64,000 nucleotides of DNA from Sphagnum compactum (taxonomy: Eukaryota; Bryophyta; Sphagnopsida; Sphagnales): positions 8,918,213-8,982,212 of the forward strand of contig OZ234493.1 of the NCBI GenBank assembly GCA_965153455.1. The letters run 5' to 3'. Shown piece after piece: positions 39,201 to 51,058 of this stretch. How positions within the stretch are numbered: the first letter of the stretch is position 1; every line of letters begins with the position of its first letter. A program made the position numbers and the translations under genes. Under the pieces are notes generated by a model. It was not told the origin of the DNA. It saw nothing but the letters and a program-made list of their open reading frames with translations, and did no database searches.

Positions 39201-42200
39201 AACATGAATCTTTTCTTTGGAATGTAGTTAGGAATACAATTTGACGTTGAATATATATTTATAAATGTAGAAAGTTATTAAGAAGAGGAATTTAGATTAT
39301 AAATTTCAATTATGATTTTCAAAGGTTTAATAATTTTTGTGGATTTGTTTAGAAATGATCTTACCATTTTTTTTGGTTTATTAAGAGGGTAATCAAATGC
39401 AAGAAACAATTATTATTGTGCACCCAATTGTATTAGCATGTTATGATTTATTTAATTGATGTTTTTTTTCCTTGATTCTAATTTATTCAAATGTATTGTT
39501 CAAACTCTAAAAGGACATCCTATTTTTCATCAACAACATTAATAAAATTATAACGTAAAAGTTTTAATTGTTTGATATTGTTATCCGAGTGTTTAGTTAC
39601 AACTATCATACGAATTGTTTCATTACCTTAATATCTTAGATTATTATTTTAATCATGTGTAACTTTTGCATTTTTCAACCATGGATGGCGAAGTAACATG
39701 GAGTAGTTGACATCCAAGACATTATTTTTCATAATAATGAAAATAACAATGTTTCAAGTACTACGAATATGATGTTTTTGTGATATTTGAATTATTATAT
39801 TGAAAATGTAAGGATTTAGTTTAAGGGTAGTCAACCTAATTTTTTCCTTAAGTCAGCAATAATAATGTTTACTTTAAACCTTCCATTCAACAACACATTG
39901 TCAATGAAACTTTACCCCACATGCACTTGTATTATAACCATGTGAAGATCTATGCTTATATAAACTATTATGGGCATGTTCCAAAAAAAGAATAGGTTTC
40001 CTAACATGGGCAATTTAACAAAAAATATTGTTTTATATTTGAAACAAATGAAAAGTTAGCCCATTATGATGGTATGCTTAGCTTTCCAAAACAATCTTCA
40101 ATTTCTTGTATAATATTAGAAAATTTCTTGTGATAGCATTTTTTCGTATAATTTCTGAAAGTTTCAATGCACTTTTATTTTCAATAATTCTCTTTTTAGT
40201 GAAAATAGTTCTTACAACTCCATTTTCGATAGTAAATTATATAAATAGTAAGGTATTTTTTTCTTAAAAATTTCTCTAAATTGTTTCAAATCTAAAAGGG
40301 TTCCTTTTATTGTAGTTTTTAATAGCAACTGAAATTATAGTTTTTGTTTTTGGTTATTACTATTAAAATCATGTTGACAATGATTTTTTTTTCGATTTTG
40401 CAATAAATTACTTTAAAAAAATATCTCTTTCGTTGCTTACCTATGTGAGTAGTCATGGATCTTACGGTTTAAATATATATCCATAAATGAAATAATAATA
40501 AATAGTTGGATTACCGTTACTATTTTGGTTTAATTTTTTTGTTTATTAGAAAGCTGATTCCTTTAGTCAGCTTTGTTATAACCTTATTCATTAAATTTTT
40601 ATTTTTTTTGAACTTACTGTTGAGATCCATTGTTTCTTAGGAACCCATTTCCATTTACATAAGGTCCATGTCACCATTAAGAAACCATTTTTGCTTTAAA
40701 GGAAAACGATTTCCCTAAGTTGTTTAGAAGGAGATTTTAAATTTTTGATTGAAATTTTATAGTTGGGTGTGAAAAATGTTATTGATACGCATTACCAAGT
40801 TCCATTTGGCCTATGAAGAAGATTCACCCAAATTTAATGGTTTGCCACCACGCAATGCAATCATTATGGCTTTAATTTTGATAAGAATAGAAAACTAATG
40901 TTGTTGATTAGATAAATTTAAATAGACTCAAATAGGATATTCATCAAAACAAGGACTATTTATCATAAACCATGTCGAACTAATAAACCTATTAAATTAA
41001 AAAAAATTGGTTCATACGCTAAAGAATAAGGTCTTACATTAGGAAGAATATTTTTAGTAAATGGTATTATTATAATATAATCAATGGAAATTTTTGTAAT
41101 CATTAGTGGTAAAAAACAAACAATGTGCAATCAAGTTCAATACCGCAAATGATAAACTAATGTGGTACAATTTTTGAATTAAAATTTGAAAGGAAATTGA
41201 GTGTGTATTTGAGATAAAAGTTGACAAAGGATTTGTAACTAACATTTGGCTTAACATGTAATGACAACTTCTTATTACATAACTTATTGCATGATCAAAA
41301 AGACAAATTAAGACAAAAAAGAAAACTTTGAAATTAAAAATAAGGGTTATTAGGAATGCATGTTAGAATTCATTTTCATCCACGAAATTCATCCTTGAGG
41401 ATTGACCTTTATACCCTTCATTAGAGTCATCATTTTCTTGAAATTGTCATAGGTCTTCCAATTACTTTTGGAATTGAAAATTTTCATTCTTTCAAACATG
41501 AGCTAAAATATTTTTATGGTACCAAAAAATCTTGGTTTTCTGGTAGGGTTCCAAATAGGTCCCCATGAAATTTTCCAAATCCATTATGACAACATTCCTT
41601 TTCAGTAAAAAATATTTAATATTTTTTCCAATTTTTTGGTTCTATTTTTTTAATAGCAACTTCCAATTCTGTGAAAAGGTAGCAACATTTAAATAATTCA
41701 TTTTTGGTCATTCGACTTTTTCCTAAACTCTAAAAGGTCCTTCTTGTGTGCTTTCCTACAAAACATGTTCCATTATATGTGGTAAAAGAATCTTAAACTT
41801 TTAAAATTTGGGACCAATTTTGAAAAGTTCTTTGAATTTTTAAAGTTTTACAATTTCATCTTTTTAGGGTATGAATTTTTTTTGAATGCGGTTCATAAGT
41901 TTTTATCCTTTTATTTTTTTTCCCATCAAAATCATTTTATTATATGAGTCATTTTTATGGTCCTTTGCAAATTTGACTCATTTTGATGCAACATGTGTTC
42001 ATTTTTGAATGTCCTAAAACAAACCTAAACTTAAAATTTTATCAAATGGAGTTTTGATTTGAATTCATTAGCATTAATATGAATGAACAAATAAGAATGT
42101 GCCATGATTGCCATAGTGTTAAATGATGAAACATAAATATTTCTTTAATTTTGACTAGTTTTGTTTATGGTCTAATGTCCTTTTGGCTTGTTGAATTGTG

Positions 42201-43600
42201 ATTGCACCTATTTTGAGAATGAAATTCATTTTATTTTTTAGTAAAAACAAATAGTTTCAACCAAAAATTTCAAATTATAAGTCATTGAACTAGAGATTCT
42301 AGTTATGTATTTGCAATGTGATCACCAAATGTTTAGGTCACACAATAATATCCCGGGTTTTGGAAGTGAAAATGATAAAAACAAAAAGTGAAAATGCCCC
42401 TTTGGTATTTTGATGTGACAAATGTCACTTATAAAAAAATATTGGAAAACAATCGTACTGCAAGTAGATTACCAATTTCCTTACAAGAACTCACAAAGTT
42501 GGGAAAGACAAACGACAGCCCTTGAACACACAAGCATTAAAGTTTTTGAGAAAAACACAATTTCAAAAACATAAAACAAATTTTTTAAAATGAAAAAGAC
42601 AATTTCAAGAATACAAAGAGTTCAATTACTTCATATTAAATCAAAATACAATGATTCAAATCTCTCAAGCTTCAGAAAAGCTTTGCACATAAGTAAGGTA
42701 AGGTTTTTAAAGTCCAAAATAGTGATCCCATGGAAAATAGGTAAAAACTTTAAAAATATCTCTCAAAGATTGATAGAAAAAAAATCCTATTCACCCTTCT
42801 AAGAACATAATTTGAAAATCTAGATCAAACTCTACAGTTTCAACCCTAAAGTCGATTCTAGCCTTAAAAAAGTACTATGGATGACACATATATTATTGAA
42901 AGTATTTGTACATGTAAGAGAAAAAAAATCAAATTGAAGTGATAAGCTATCTAATAGCAACAACTATTATTAATCAACACAAAATATACAAGTGAATGCA
43001 ATGTATACACTCCACATTTTCTTCCCTCTTCTTTCTTGTTGTGCTTTGTTCTTTCAGCAAAGTTTGGATTTGTACATTGCATCATTTTCACTGATTTCAT
43101 TTGCCCCAGATCTTGTGTCTAGAATGCCAGGACTTTTGAAAGACAGTGTAAAAAAGATTGTATCCCTGCAGTTCTTTATTTCCATTTTGATCTTCTCCAC
43201 TTAAAGGTCTTCAACTCTTATACAGGAGGAGTACTCTGTCTCATTGGTAGTCGTTAGAATATGTGTACAAAAAAAGATTGATGAAGTTGCAGAGAAATCT
43301 CCACAACAACAATTAAAGGAAACACGACAATGAGTGCAGTCATAACCTCATGAGAGTCGCTTACAAAGTGACAGACCATCACCTTCATCACAAACAGCAG
43401 TGACGAGCTGCCATGACTACCCACTGAGTTCATCAGCTCCCAACAGTGGGTGTAGATAAGCATATAATAATCTTCCCAAAAACTTGGGCAAACAATTATA
43501 CACAATCTCCGTCCTGAGTTTCTGTTGCCTTTCCGGAAGCAATGGGAAGACTCAGACATGATGTTGGCTAGTACTCAAGAGACATTGTGTAAAAAAAAAC
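36220..43600. other. Large AT-rich gene desert
   Basis: After a probable SUVH 3' untranslated region (to about 36.5 kb), no gene is supported for about 7 kb. The interval contains a degenerate tandem motif GATGAAGYCAATGGRGAGT at 36998 and 37072, and a related GATGAAGTCTAATGGGGAAG at 37731. These resemble the polypurine tract/LTR junction of a plant LTR retrotransposon but lack coding parts. The rest is poly-A/T-rich with no conserved reading frame. The open frame 42590-42802 has no recognised motif. Confidence 0.5.
43282..43580 (+). repeat. Dispersed ~290-bp repeat, copy 1
   Basis: This block, just downstream of the oxidoreductase gene's stop, is related over its length to 47845-48140 within that gene's intron 3. 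Shared words include CACAAAGT/ACAAAGTG, CACCTTCATCA, CAGTGGGTGT, GAGTTTCTGT and GGAAGCAATGGGA. The copies have diverged by roughly a quarter of positions by eye. They have the same orientation, so this is likely an old non-autonomous element. No terminal repeats were defined. Confidence 0.8.
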
Positions 43601-43872
43601 CACGCCAAGAGTAAATAGAGAAAGTTCACAGATCATGGCAACAGCAGCAATGAACATCCCCTGAATTCTAGCAATCATACTGTTAAGGGTTCTTCTTTCT
43701 CTGGAACATCTGACACTTTAATGCACAAAAATGAAACAGTTTTACATGCAGAAACAGATGGAGATGAAACTGCCATGCATAAATAGTCTTTTAGGGTAAG
43801 GCCAGGATTTTGGATATATAAAATGGACTTTCTCATTCTGGTTAGAAAACACTAATGCACTAAGCTTTGGCA

Positions 43873-46800
43873 TTAGCTCGTGTCTACCGTACTAATGGAA
43901 GGGACCTCAGAAAGATGTTTATCTGTATTTAAATACTTTGCAAGGGCAAACCCTGCATGCATACCATCAACAGCAGAACTTACAATTCCACCTGCATACC
44001 CTGCACCTTCTCCAATAGGATACAGGCCTGCCATTGTCACAGACTCGAAGCTCTCTGTCATCCTCTCTATTCGTACTGGAGAACTGGTTCTTGTCTGCAG
44101 CAAAACACTCACATCAAAGCTAAACCCTAAACCCTAAACCCTAATCTGCCTAGGCAACATAGTGTTCTTGGTTGAACCATGACACACACAAAAGGAGAGA
44201 GTCATCATGATCATCCTTATGAAGATGTAGAAATGAGAACACCATGCTCAAAATCACATGTGTTGGAAAAAATTCTTACCTCAACTCCATGGAGGAGTGC
44301 ACGCTTGTCTATGAAGCCTGATAACTGCACCATTCCCAGAATTTCACACCAGGTTATGTAATCAGTGGCCAAGTATCCACTCTTTCAAGCATGTATGTCA
44401 GGCACAGGCAATTACATACCTGATGCTGTTACTGTTAGGACACTGATGTGAACTTGTAAGACTTCATTCAAAGACAAAACAAAGGGGGATACCAAAAAAA
44501 GAGGAAAGAAAAAAGAACAGTGGGGAGGAAGGATATGGTCTGGACTAAGTTACTAAGTGCTATTAAGTTTGAAATCTCAATGATCTAGGGGCTAAATTAG
44601 AAGTTAGACTTCAGCATATAGAATCTCTGAATTGGCAAGGGATGAGGGCTCTGCAAGTGGTGGAAGTCAAGAGGTAGTGAGCCCCACTGCTACTGCTTGA
44701 CTTAGAATTGCAGAGGCTTCCATCTTTTGAAGAGTGATTGCACCCATTTTCTAAGGAAAGTGGTTAGGACCATATGACTTTATACATGCTATAAACCTTT
44801 TTGGCTGTAGTCCCCACAGAGGTGAGAGAGAGAGAGAGAGAGAGAGAGATTCACTAACTTGGTCATTGAAGTGAATAAGACCCTGCTTCAGAGCAAGGGT
44901 GAAATGGGCTGGGAGAAGATCATGGAGAGGAGAAGACTGGACACCAAGACGGTAACTGGAAGCAGGCAGCTCATGCTCTGCAAAGCCCAGACACACCACC
45001 ACACTAATCATCAAATCAAAGGCAAGGCAGTGCTAATGTTGAGGTGAAAACATACCACTCAGTTCAGAACACAGCATTTAACCTGAGTGCATTACATGTC
45101 ATTGCCCATTACCAACTCCAAAAAATTTGAGAAAGGTGGGGGGGTGGAAATCATTTCATCCTTTTCGATAAAAAGCAAATCAAGGGTACCTGAAATTTTG
45201 TCATTCAAGAAATCTGGAACTGTCTGTACTGGGGAAACTAGCTTCCCCCCTCCACGTCGGGCAGCCTCCCTTTCAATGCTTCTCTGAATTTATACACATC
45301 TTTGTTTTCAAATTGGAATCAAATGGGCTTTCTTTCTTTTTCTACATCAGAGGAACAAACATCTCTCCAAGTAAAAAACCTTCATTCAATGGCACTCCAA
45401 CAAAACCTCAAGGGACCACCTGCTATTTCTTTTGCAAAAACTGGGAATCATGTACAGAGTCCCAACTGAGATGATTAATTGGCACCATCAAGCAAGAATA
45501 CCAAGTCATTATACATCTTCACAGAGTGAAACTGCCATTTTCACATCATGTATAATTTCCCTTCACTCTCGACTGAGTTGACTTTTAAAGGATATCATAG
45601 CAGGACCAAGCATCCAAGAGAATGAAGATGTTTTCCATTATACCTGGAATGCTATGCCAGCAAGGGGTCCATGATTTGCTATCAAGGGTGAAAAATCATT
45701 GGCAGAGACAGTGACAACTAGTGCAGCATTTGCCCATCTGGATGAACGTTTGGAAAATGACATTCCGTTGATGCAAAGTTCAGCTTCATCAGTGCTTGTT
45801 GGCACAATCTGCCACCAAGAACAACATCAAGCACCAAGTGTGAGGGTCAAGGCCAGAAACAAGAGGGTATATTGATCCACAATTTCCACAGCATTTGAAG
45901 TCCCTTCATGCTTCCAAATGTCAGAAGTGCCAGAATGGGTGATGATTAAGAGGTTGTCCACACTTCACACAATCAAAACTAAACTGAAGTTTAGTATCTC
46001 CCCTCATGGAATAACCCACTCAACGCAACAGGCCTTACAAATTAGCTGAAGACAGTGTTCTACCTGTATACAAAACAAAAATTCCTGTATGCAGTATACA
46101 AGGTAGTAAGTTTGAAGGGTGGGAGACAAATAATGTCTGCAAACTAGAGCATAGAAAGTTTAGAGATCTGAGGATAAAATTAACATCTCTGGAATTATGA
46201 AAAAAGCATTGAATGACCTGTACTCAGCACTCAGGAGAAGTGTAGCCAAGTGGGTAACAGACCTGGCCACCAGGGCACATGCAGAATGAATAGCAGCCTT
46301 TGTGAAGGTGCTCTTCAGCATCTGAAGAAACATTGAGCTCATTCAGGTCTACATCTGCAGCCACCTTGTAATCGGCAACTGGTACTCGACCCTTTCCTCG
46401 TTGAACTTCAGACGCCCATCTGTGATACTGCCACCAACAGACCACAAACTTATTTTATTAGTCTTGCAAGATTTTCTTGGATTTGTTGCATTAGCATCTC
46501 TCACGTAGCAGAATAGTTTACCACATATGAAGCTAAAAAATGACTGGAAACTACACTGACAAGATTACAGATTGGAACCAAACAAGATTGGAAAAATGTG
46601 GACCCATGGAAGAAGTAAAATGTACCTGGATCTCATTTATGAGCTCTTGAGGATGCTCAATACGAAAACCCACCTATGAAGTCAATATGTTCAAAAGACA
46701 GTATAAGCAAAATACATGTACCCTACAACAATTTCAATCTGCATAAAACGGTTACTTGAAACTTCTAAACATTAGCCCTTGGGAAGTCCTCCCCAAGGAC

Positions 46801-49800
46801 CATCTACTACAAGATAGTGTGTAAACCAGTGTAAAATGTCAAAAAGAGTGAATCACATCCATGACCAGTATTAGAAAAAGAAAAAGAGTACACTGGTGTA
46901 TGGATTACAAGGATTAAAGGTCATTTCAATCAAAAACTTTTAACTAATGCAAAGTAGCCAAAGACTAAACAGAGCTAATGGTGGTATCTCATACAGAAAA
47001 TGACTTACTGCAAAATCCTTAGGAGACATGAGCACATTGTGGGAAAGAAGGCTTTCATAAACATCACGTGCAGAATGGCCAACAGCCAACACTACTGCAT
47101 CTGCTTCCACCACACTAGAGATTCCCAGACAACCTGATGCTTCTGTAACACAACACGTTCTTATGCCCACAACTCGCTTGTCACGGACAATGAGGTCCTC
47201 CATCCTTGTTCCAAACATGATTTTCACCTGTCCAACCCACTCTTTCCATCAGCTGGATGTATACAACAGTTATATATCCAAAATATTGATTCTAGAATCA
47301 ACTGCCAAATTCAAAGGTGTTTGCAGAAAGTTCTGGATATAAGCTTCCCAGAATATCCCAAGCAAGAATAAGTGGACAAGAGGGGCAGAACAGAGGACAC
47401 TACATCTTACCCCCAAATTTTGCAGATGCTGGCGGAAGGCACAGAGTATGTGGATGAGGCGATCAGTTCCCACATGAGGTTTTCCATCAATCAAAATGTT
47501 GGAAGGGGCACCGAATTGGACTAGTGTTGCTAGCACCTGTGAAGACCCACTAACATATTAGTCTCCTCTGGTGTCTGTCCAATACAGCAGTAATTTGAAG
47601 GTGGCATGGGGACTCAGAGGTCAGTTGAAGGCGAAACCCATACAGACAACACCTTTCACAAAGCTTCTGTGACGTCCATTACAGGTAAATGATGCTCACA
47701 GTTTGCACACTGCCACCATTTTTCCCAATACGGGTTGTCAACTTGCCATCACTCCATGTCCCTGCTCCCCCCTGCAGCATTGTCCATTCTTTCAGTCCCA
47801 AACTGTTCCTATACATGGGAACCTGTCAATAAGGATACATGCGATTGCAGAGAGAAACTCCACAAAACCATGTCAGACACCTAAGAAAAGAAACAAACAT
47901 AACCTTGCGACCATCACTCACAAAGTATCAAACCGTCACCTTCATCATGAATAGCATTGACTACCTCCCATTACTCCCACTGACTTCATGAGTTTTCAAC
48001 ATCATCAGCTCCTGACAGTGGGTGTCAAAAACTACATAAACCTGGCTAAACATCAGTGATGGGAAAAATCTGCACCCGGAGTTTCTGTCACATTTCTGGA
48101 AGCAATGGGATGACTTAATCATTATACTGGCTTATCACTAAGAGGCATGTGATCTTTCAATAGTTTCAATTTTCTAATTTCTAAGAGAACGATTATGTGG
48201 TCCAACCTCCTCAGTGGTAGTAAGTGCTTGGTTGCTGGGAGGAGCGTACATGCAACCTCTTTCCTTGCCAGGCATACAGTCTCAAACTTTCTACAATTAA
48301 CATAATTAACGTTTTGGAATTGAAACCTTGCAAGGTTGCAACAAGGCCACTGACCAGCAGGTCTCACAGATTAGGGTTTAGGGTCTAAGTTGTAACATGA
48401 CAACTATCGTCAGCAGAATTATGAGTGAACCAAGACACAAATGATTATTGCATAGTGCATGCCAGGTCAGTTATCATGTAATTAGCTTTGATGTAACTCA
48501 TGCCAGGTACTGATTGAAATAAGGTAACAATCTGTGCACATGAAGTGGCATGTCATTGCTGGAAAGAGATTCAGACTCTGCAAAGAAACAAATATAGAGT
48601 TTCATTTACAAACCTCACCATAGCAAAGATTGCTTTCATGGTCAAGTATGTGCCGATTCATAAGTGCTCCAATATCACGTCCACGGGTCTCTACAGGTTG
48701 ACCCCTCTCCACCAGTGTAACCACCACACCACTCTCAGCCAATACAAGAGCAGCAAAGAGCCCTGCTGGTCCACTACCCACCACCACAACTCTTGGCCTC
48801 TCCTTTACATTTTTCCCACCAATAGTAGAACAAAAGCTCTTCGTGGCTACTCCAGGTTGCCTCAATTGTGAAATCAAGTCTAATGGTGCCCAAGGGATAT
48901 TGCAAAACTCCAACCTGCTGGGCTTGTTCCGTAGCTTTAACAGAAAATGCCTGCTTTCAGGCTTAGCCCTTAGACATTCTCCTACATCTAATTGCAGTGT
49001 ATAGACAAATTTTGGGTCCTGAACACATCAAATGAGCTTATTAGAATCAGCCGATTGAAAAACATTTCTGCAAATATAGTTGAAAGATTGGAGCATACAG
49101 CCCAATGTGCTCCAAACTTTGCAGAATTCCTTTTCAGAATTGCTTCTATTCTGTAACTAAGAATTGGGTTATGCCAATGGACAACATTTTCAGAATCTGT
49201 ATCACAAATTTCTGACTTCAGTAGTCACTTGTAAGCACACCATTAGGTCAAAAGGATTCTTTAGAGCAAAGATTTTACCTTGCGGGCATCAAAAGATTTG
49301 CGCACAACAGAGAGAGCAGTCCTGGGCAAAACTCCTGTCTGCATTCAACCGGAAACTATAATGAACTTTGTGACACACATTCTGTAACCATAGAGATTTC
49401 AATGAACTAACACTCTGCTACAGAAAACCAAAAGGCTAAATTTGGCTCTCTCCTTTGGCTGTCAATAGATAATCTTAAAAACCTGACCTAACTTTTCCTT
49501 TGTATTTGGAGGTTCCTTACCAAGCAGAAACTTTGTCGTAGATAATGAGGCACACCTTAGCATGCCTCCTTACCAAGCATAACCTTTGTTGTAGCTAATG
49601 AGGCACACGTTACCAAGCATAACCTTCTTGAACAATTTCAAATTAGGTCAGGTTTTTTAGTAGGTGAATGGCAGGTCCAGAGGGTATTCTGTTGTTTGAG
49701 GGCATGGGAACAAGGGCCTTGCTTACTTCAAACCAAGTAACACCACAGTGCTTAAGGGTTTAGGGTTAGTTGCCAATTTAGTGATCACCCTTTGCATATT

Positions 49801-50428
49801 CCTCTACTCGTGGAACTATGGAAAAGCTAACCTTGCAGCCCAGTGCTGCTGCAGAAGCTTCCAGCACTGCATCAGAAATGTCAAAATTGTCTTTGCCAAG
49901 GTCCAACTCCAAAGGCACTTCCAATCTGAAAATTTTCCAGTACCCATCTTTCAAGAATCTGGAACTCTTTCCAGCCAATGATGGACTTGTCCTATCCGGT
50001 TTTTGCTGTTTTCTCTCTGCAGACGCTTCCGAATGCTCGTCTTTCCTGACAAAATTACAACCCCTTTGTTTTTGTGAGCCCTTATTACTACCCATTTCTG
50101 CATACCTCCCTCTATCACTTGTCCTGAGCTCACTCGCCACTGTACTCACAATTCGAGTTTGCAATTGTCTTGCCCCACTAGGAGTACACTCCCTGTAGTA
50201 GTGCAATTCCCCAAACCGTCCTCCACTGTCGAGTCCACGCCTGAGTGAATCATGCGAAAGCTGGCAGAAAAATCCAGAACTCTGTGTATTATGGCACAGC
50301 CGATGATATCGCCTCTTCCTACTCCTCCTCCTCCTGTCTATTTGCTTTGTTCCAAGGATGTCAACCAGATGAACTTCACTATTGAAGGTGAGGAAAAAAG
50401 AAGCAGAAGAACAACAACGAACATCCAT
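43873..50428 (-). CDS. PDE327: FAD/NAD(P)-binding oxidoreductase, PDE327-like
   Basis: Thirteen exons on the minus strand keep frame and give 778 residues: 50428-49832, 49338-49279, 49018-48614, 47771-47700, 47536-47411, 47227-47009, 46673-46626, 46427-46263, 45808-45644, 45283-45190, 44977-44859, 44324-44280 and 44094-43873. Start ATG is at 50428. Exon 1 is Arg/Ser-rich, fitting an organelle transit peptide, and ends in a conserved segment with FRLEVPLEL. The FAD-binding Rossmann motif GSGPAG is at about 300-305, followed by the GGAGTWSDGKLTTRIG region, VLAVGHSARDVYE, a Cys-containing CMCPGGQ block, NHGPLAG, and the C-terminal FAD closure GEGAGYAGGIVSSAVDG. This is the plastid-predicted family of Arabidopsis At4g30720 (pigment defective 327), related to bacterial FAD-dependent dehydrogenases of unknown substrate. 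All key motifs are intact. Introns carry telomere-like words and small repeats (separate entries). Confidence 0.9.
44121..44144. repeat. Interstitial telomere-like repeat (CCCTAAA)3
   Basis: Just over three units of the plant telomere repeat CCCTAAA lie in the last intron of the oxidoreductase gene. Shorter related words occur in the same gene at 48371-48383 (TTAGGGTTTAGGG) and 49754-49768 (AGGGTTTAGGGTTAG). These may act as teloboxes or mark repaired breaks. Confidence 0.9.
44823..44850. repeat. (GA)n microsatellite
   Basis: A GA run lies 8 bp into intron 11 of the oxidoreductase gene, directly after the splice donor on the minus strand (where it reads as CT repeats). Confidence 0.9.
47845..48140 (+). 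repeat. Dispersed ~290-bp repeat, copy 2
   Basis: Related over its length to 43282-43580, same orientation, here within intron 3 of the minus-strand oxidoreductase gene. Both copies open near TTGCAGAGA and close near GGAAGCAATGGGA and TGGCT. Confidence 0.8.
49474..49661. mobile_element. Possible MITE in oxidoreductase intron 1
   Basis: An inverted repeat of about 17 bp (CTTAAAAACCTGACCTAA at 49474 and, reversed, TTAGGTCAGGTTTTTTAG ending at 49661) bounds about 188 bp. The inside contains a tandem repeat of TTACCAAGCA...AATGAGGCACAC with a ~55-bp period (49517, 49570 and a partial at 49611). The size and inverted ends fit a miniature inverted-repeat element. No target-site duplication was recognised, which leaves the class open. 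Confidence 0.5.
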
Positions 50429-51058
50429 TGCAGACTCAGAAGATACAGCCGCAACGTGAAGTTGTGCTACGTATCCTTCACATCATCCTTCCTGTCAACC
50501 AGCCGCTACAATACTCTACAACCAACACCAGCTGCCAGAGATATCTCAACACCACAACAGTAAAGTGGGGTTCAAGGGTCAGTATTCAAAAGTGTAGGCC
50601 GGGGTGCGAGCATTCCCAAACTAAGGGGCCAAGAATGTGCCCACTCATGAGCGTCAACCTACATGAAGTAGGTGTAAAAGGCTTCTTGTATAGGGGAATG
50701 AACCCCTTTGTGGGTCTTCGTGGCCCTTAAGGCCAGGAAATGGGTCCTCAGGTGCCATTCCCGGGGGGGATTTAAGGGCCGGCAATGGCAGCTGAGGCAG
50801 CTGCAGTGGAGCACAATTTGCCCATTGCATTAAGAAAGGGAGTTCTGGGAGTACTGATGTTGTGTTTGTGCCTGAGTACGAGAGCTTAAGGTGAGCATTA
50901 TGACACCATATAGCTGCTGCCAGGCTTTTTTCTATTTGACTCTCCAATTACCAATCTAGAGCTTAGGAGCAGTTTGAATCTAGCTCTCCATGGACTTTGA
51001 GTCTAGACTTTGTACTGAAGACTCTATAATCTATTAGATTTTCAGGATTTGGCTGGGC
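50429..51058. promoter_or_regulatory. Upstream region of the oxidoreductase gene
   Basis: This 630-bp spacer lies between the ATG of the minus-strand oxidoreductase gene and the plus-strand AAE3-HACL relic, which are divergent. It probably holds the oxidoreductase promoter and leader. No TATA box or known operator was identified with confidence. Possible worn upstream exons of the relic within it could not be recognised. Confidence 0.35.
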
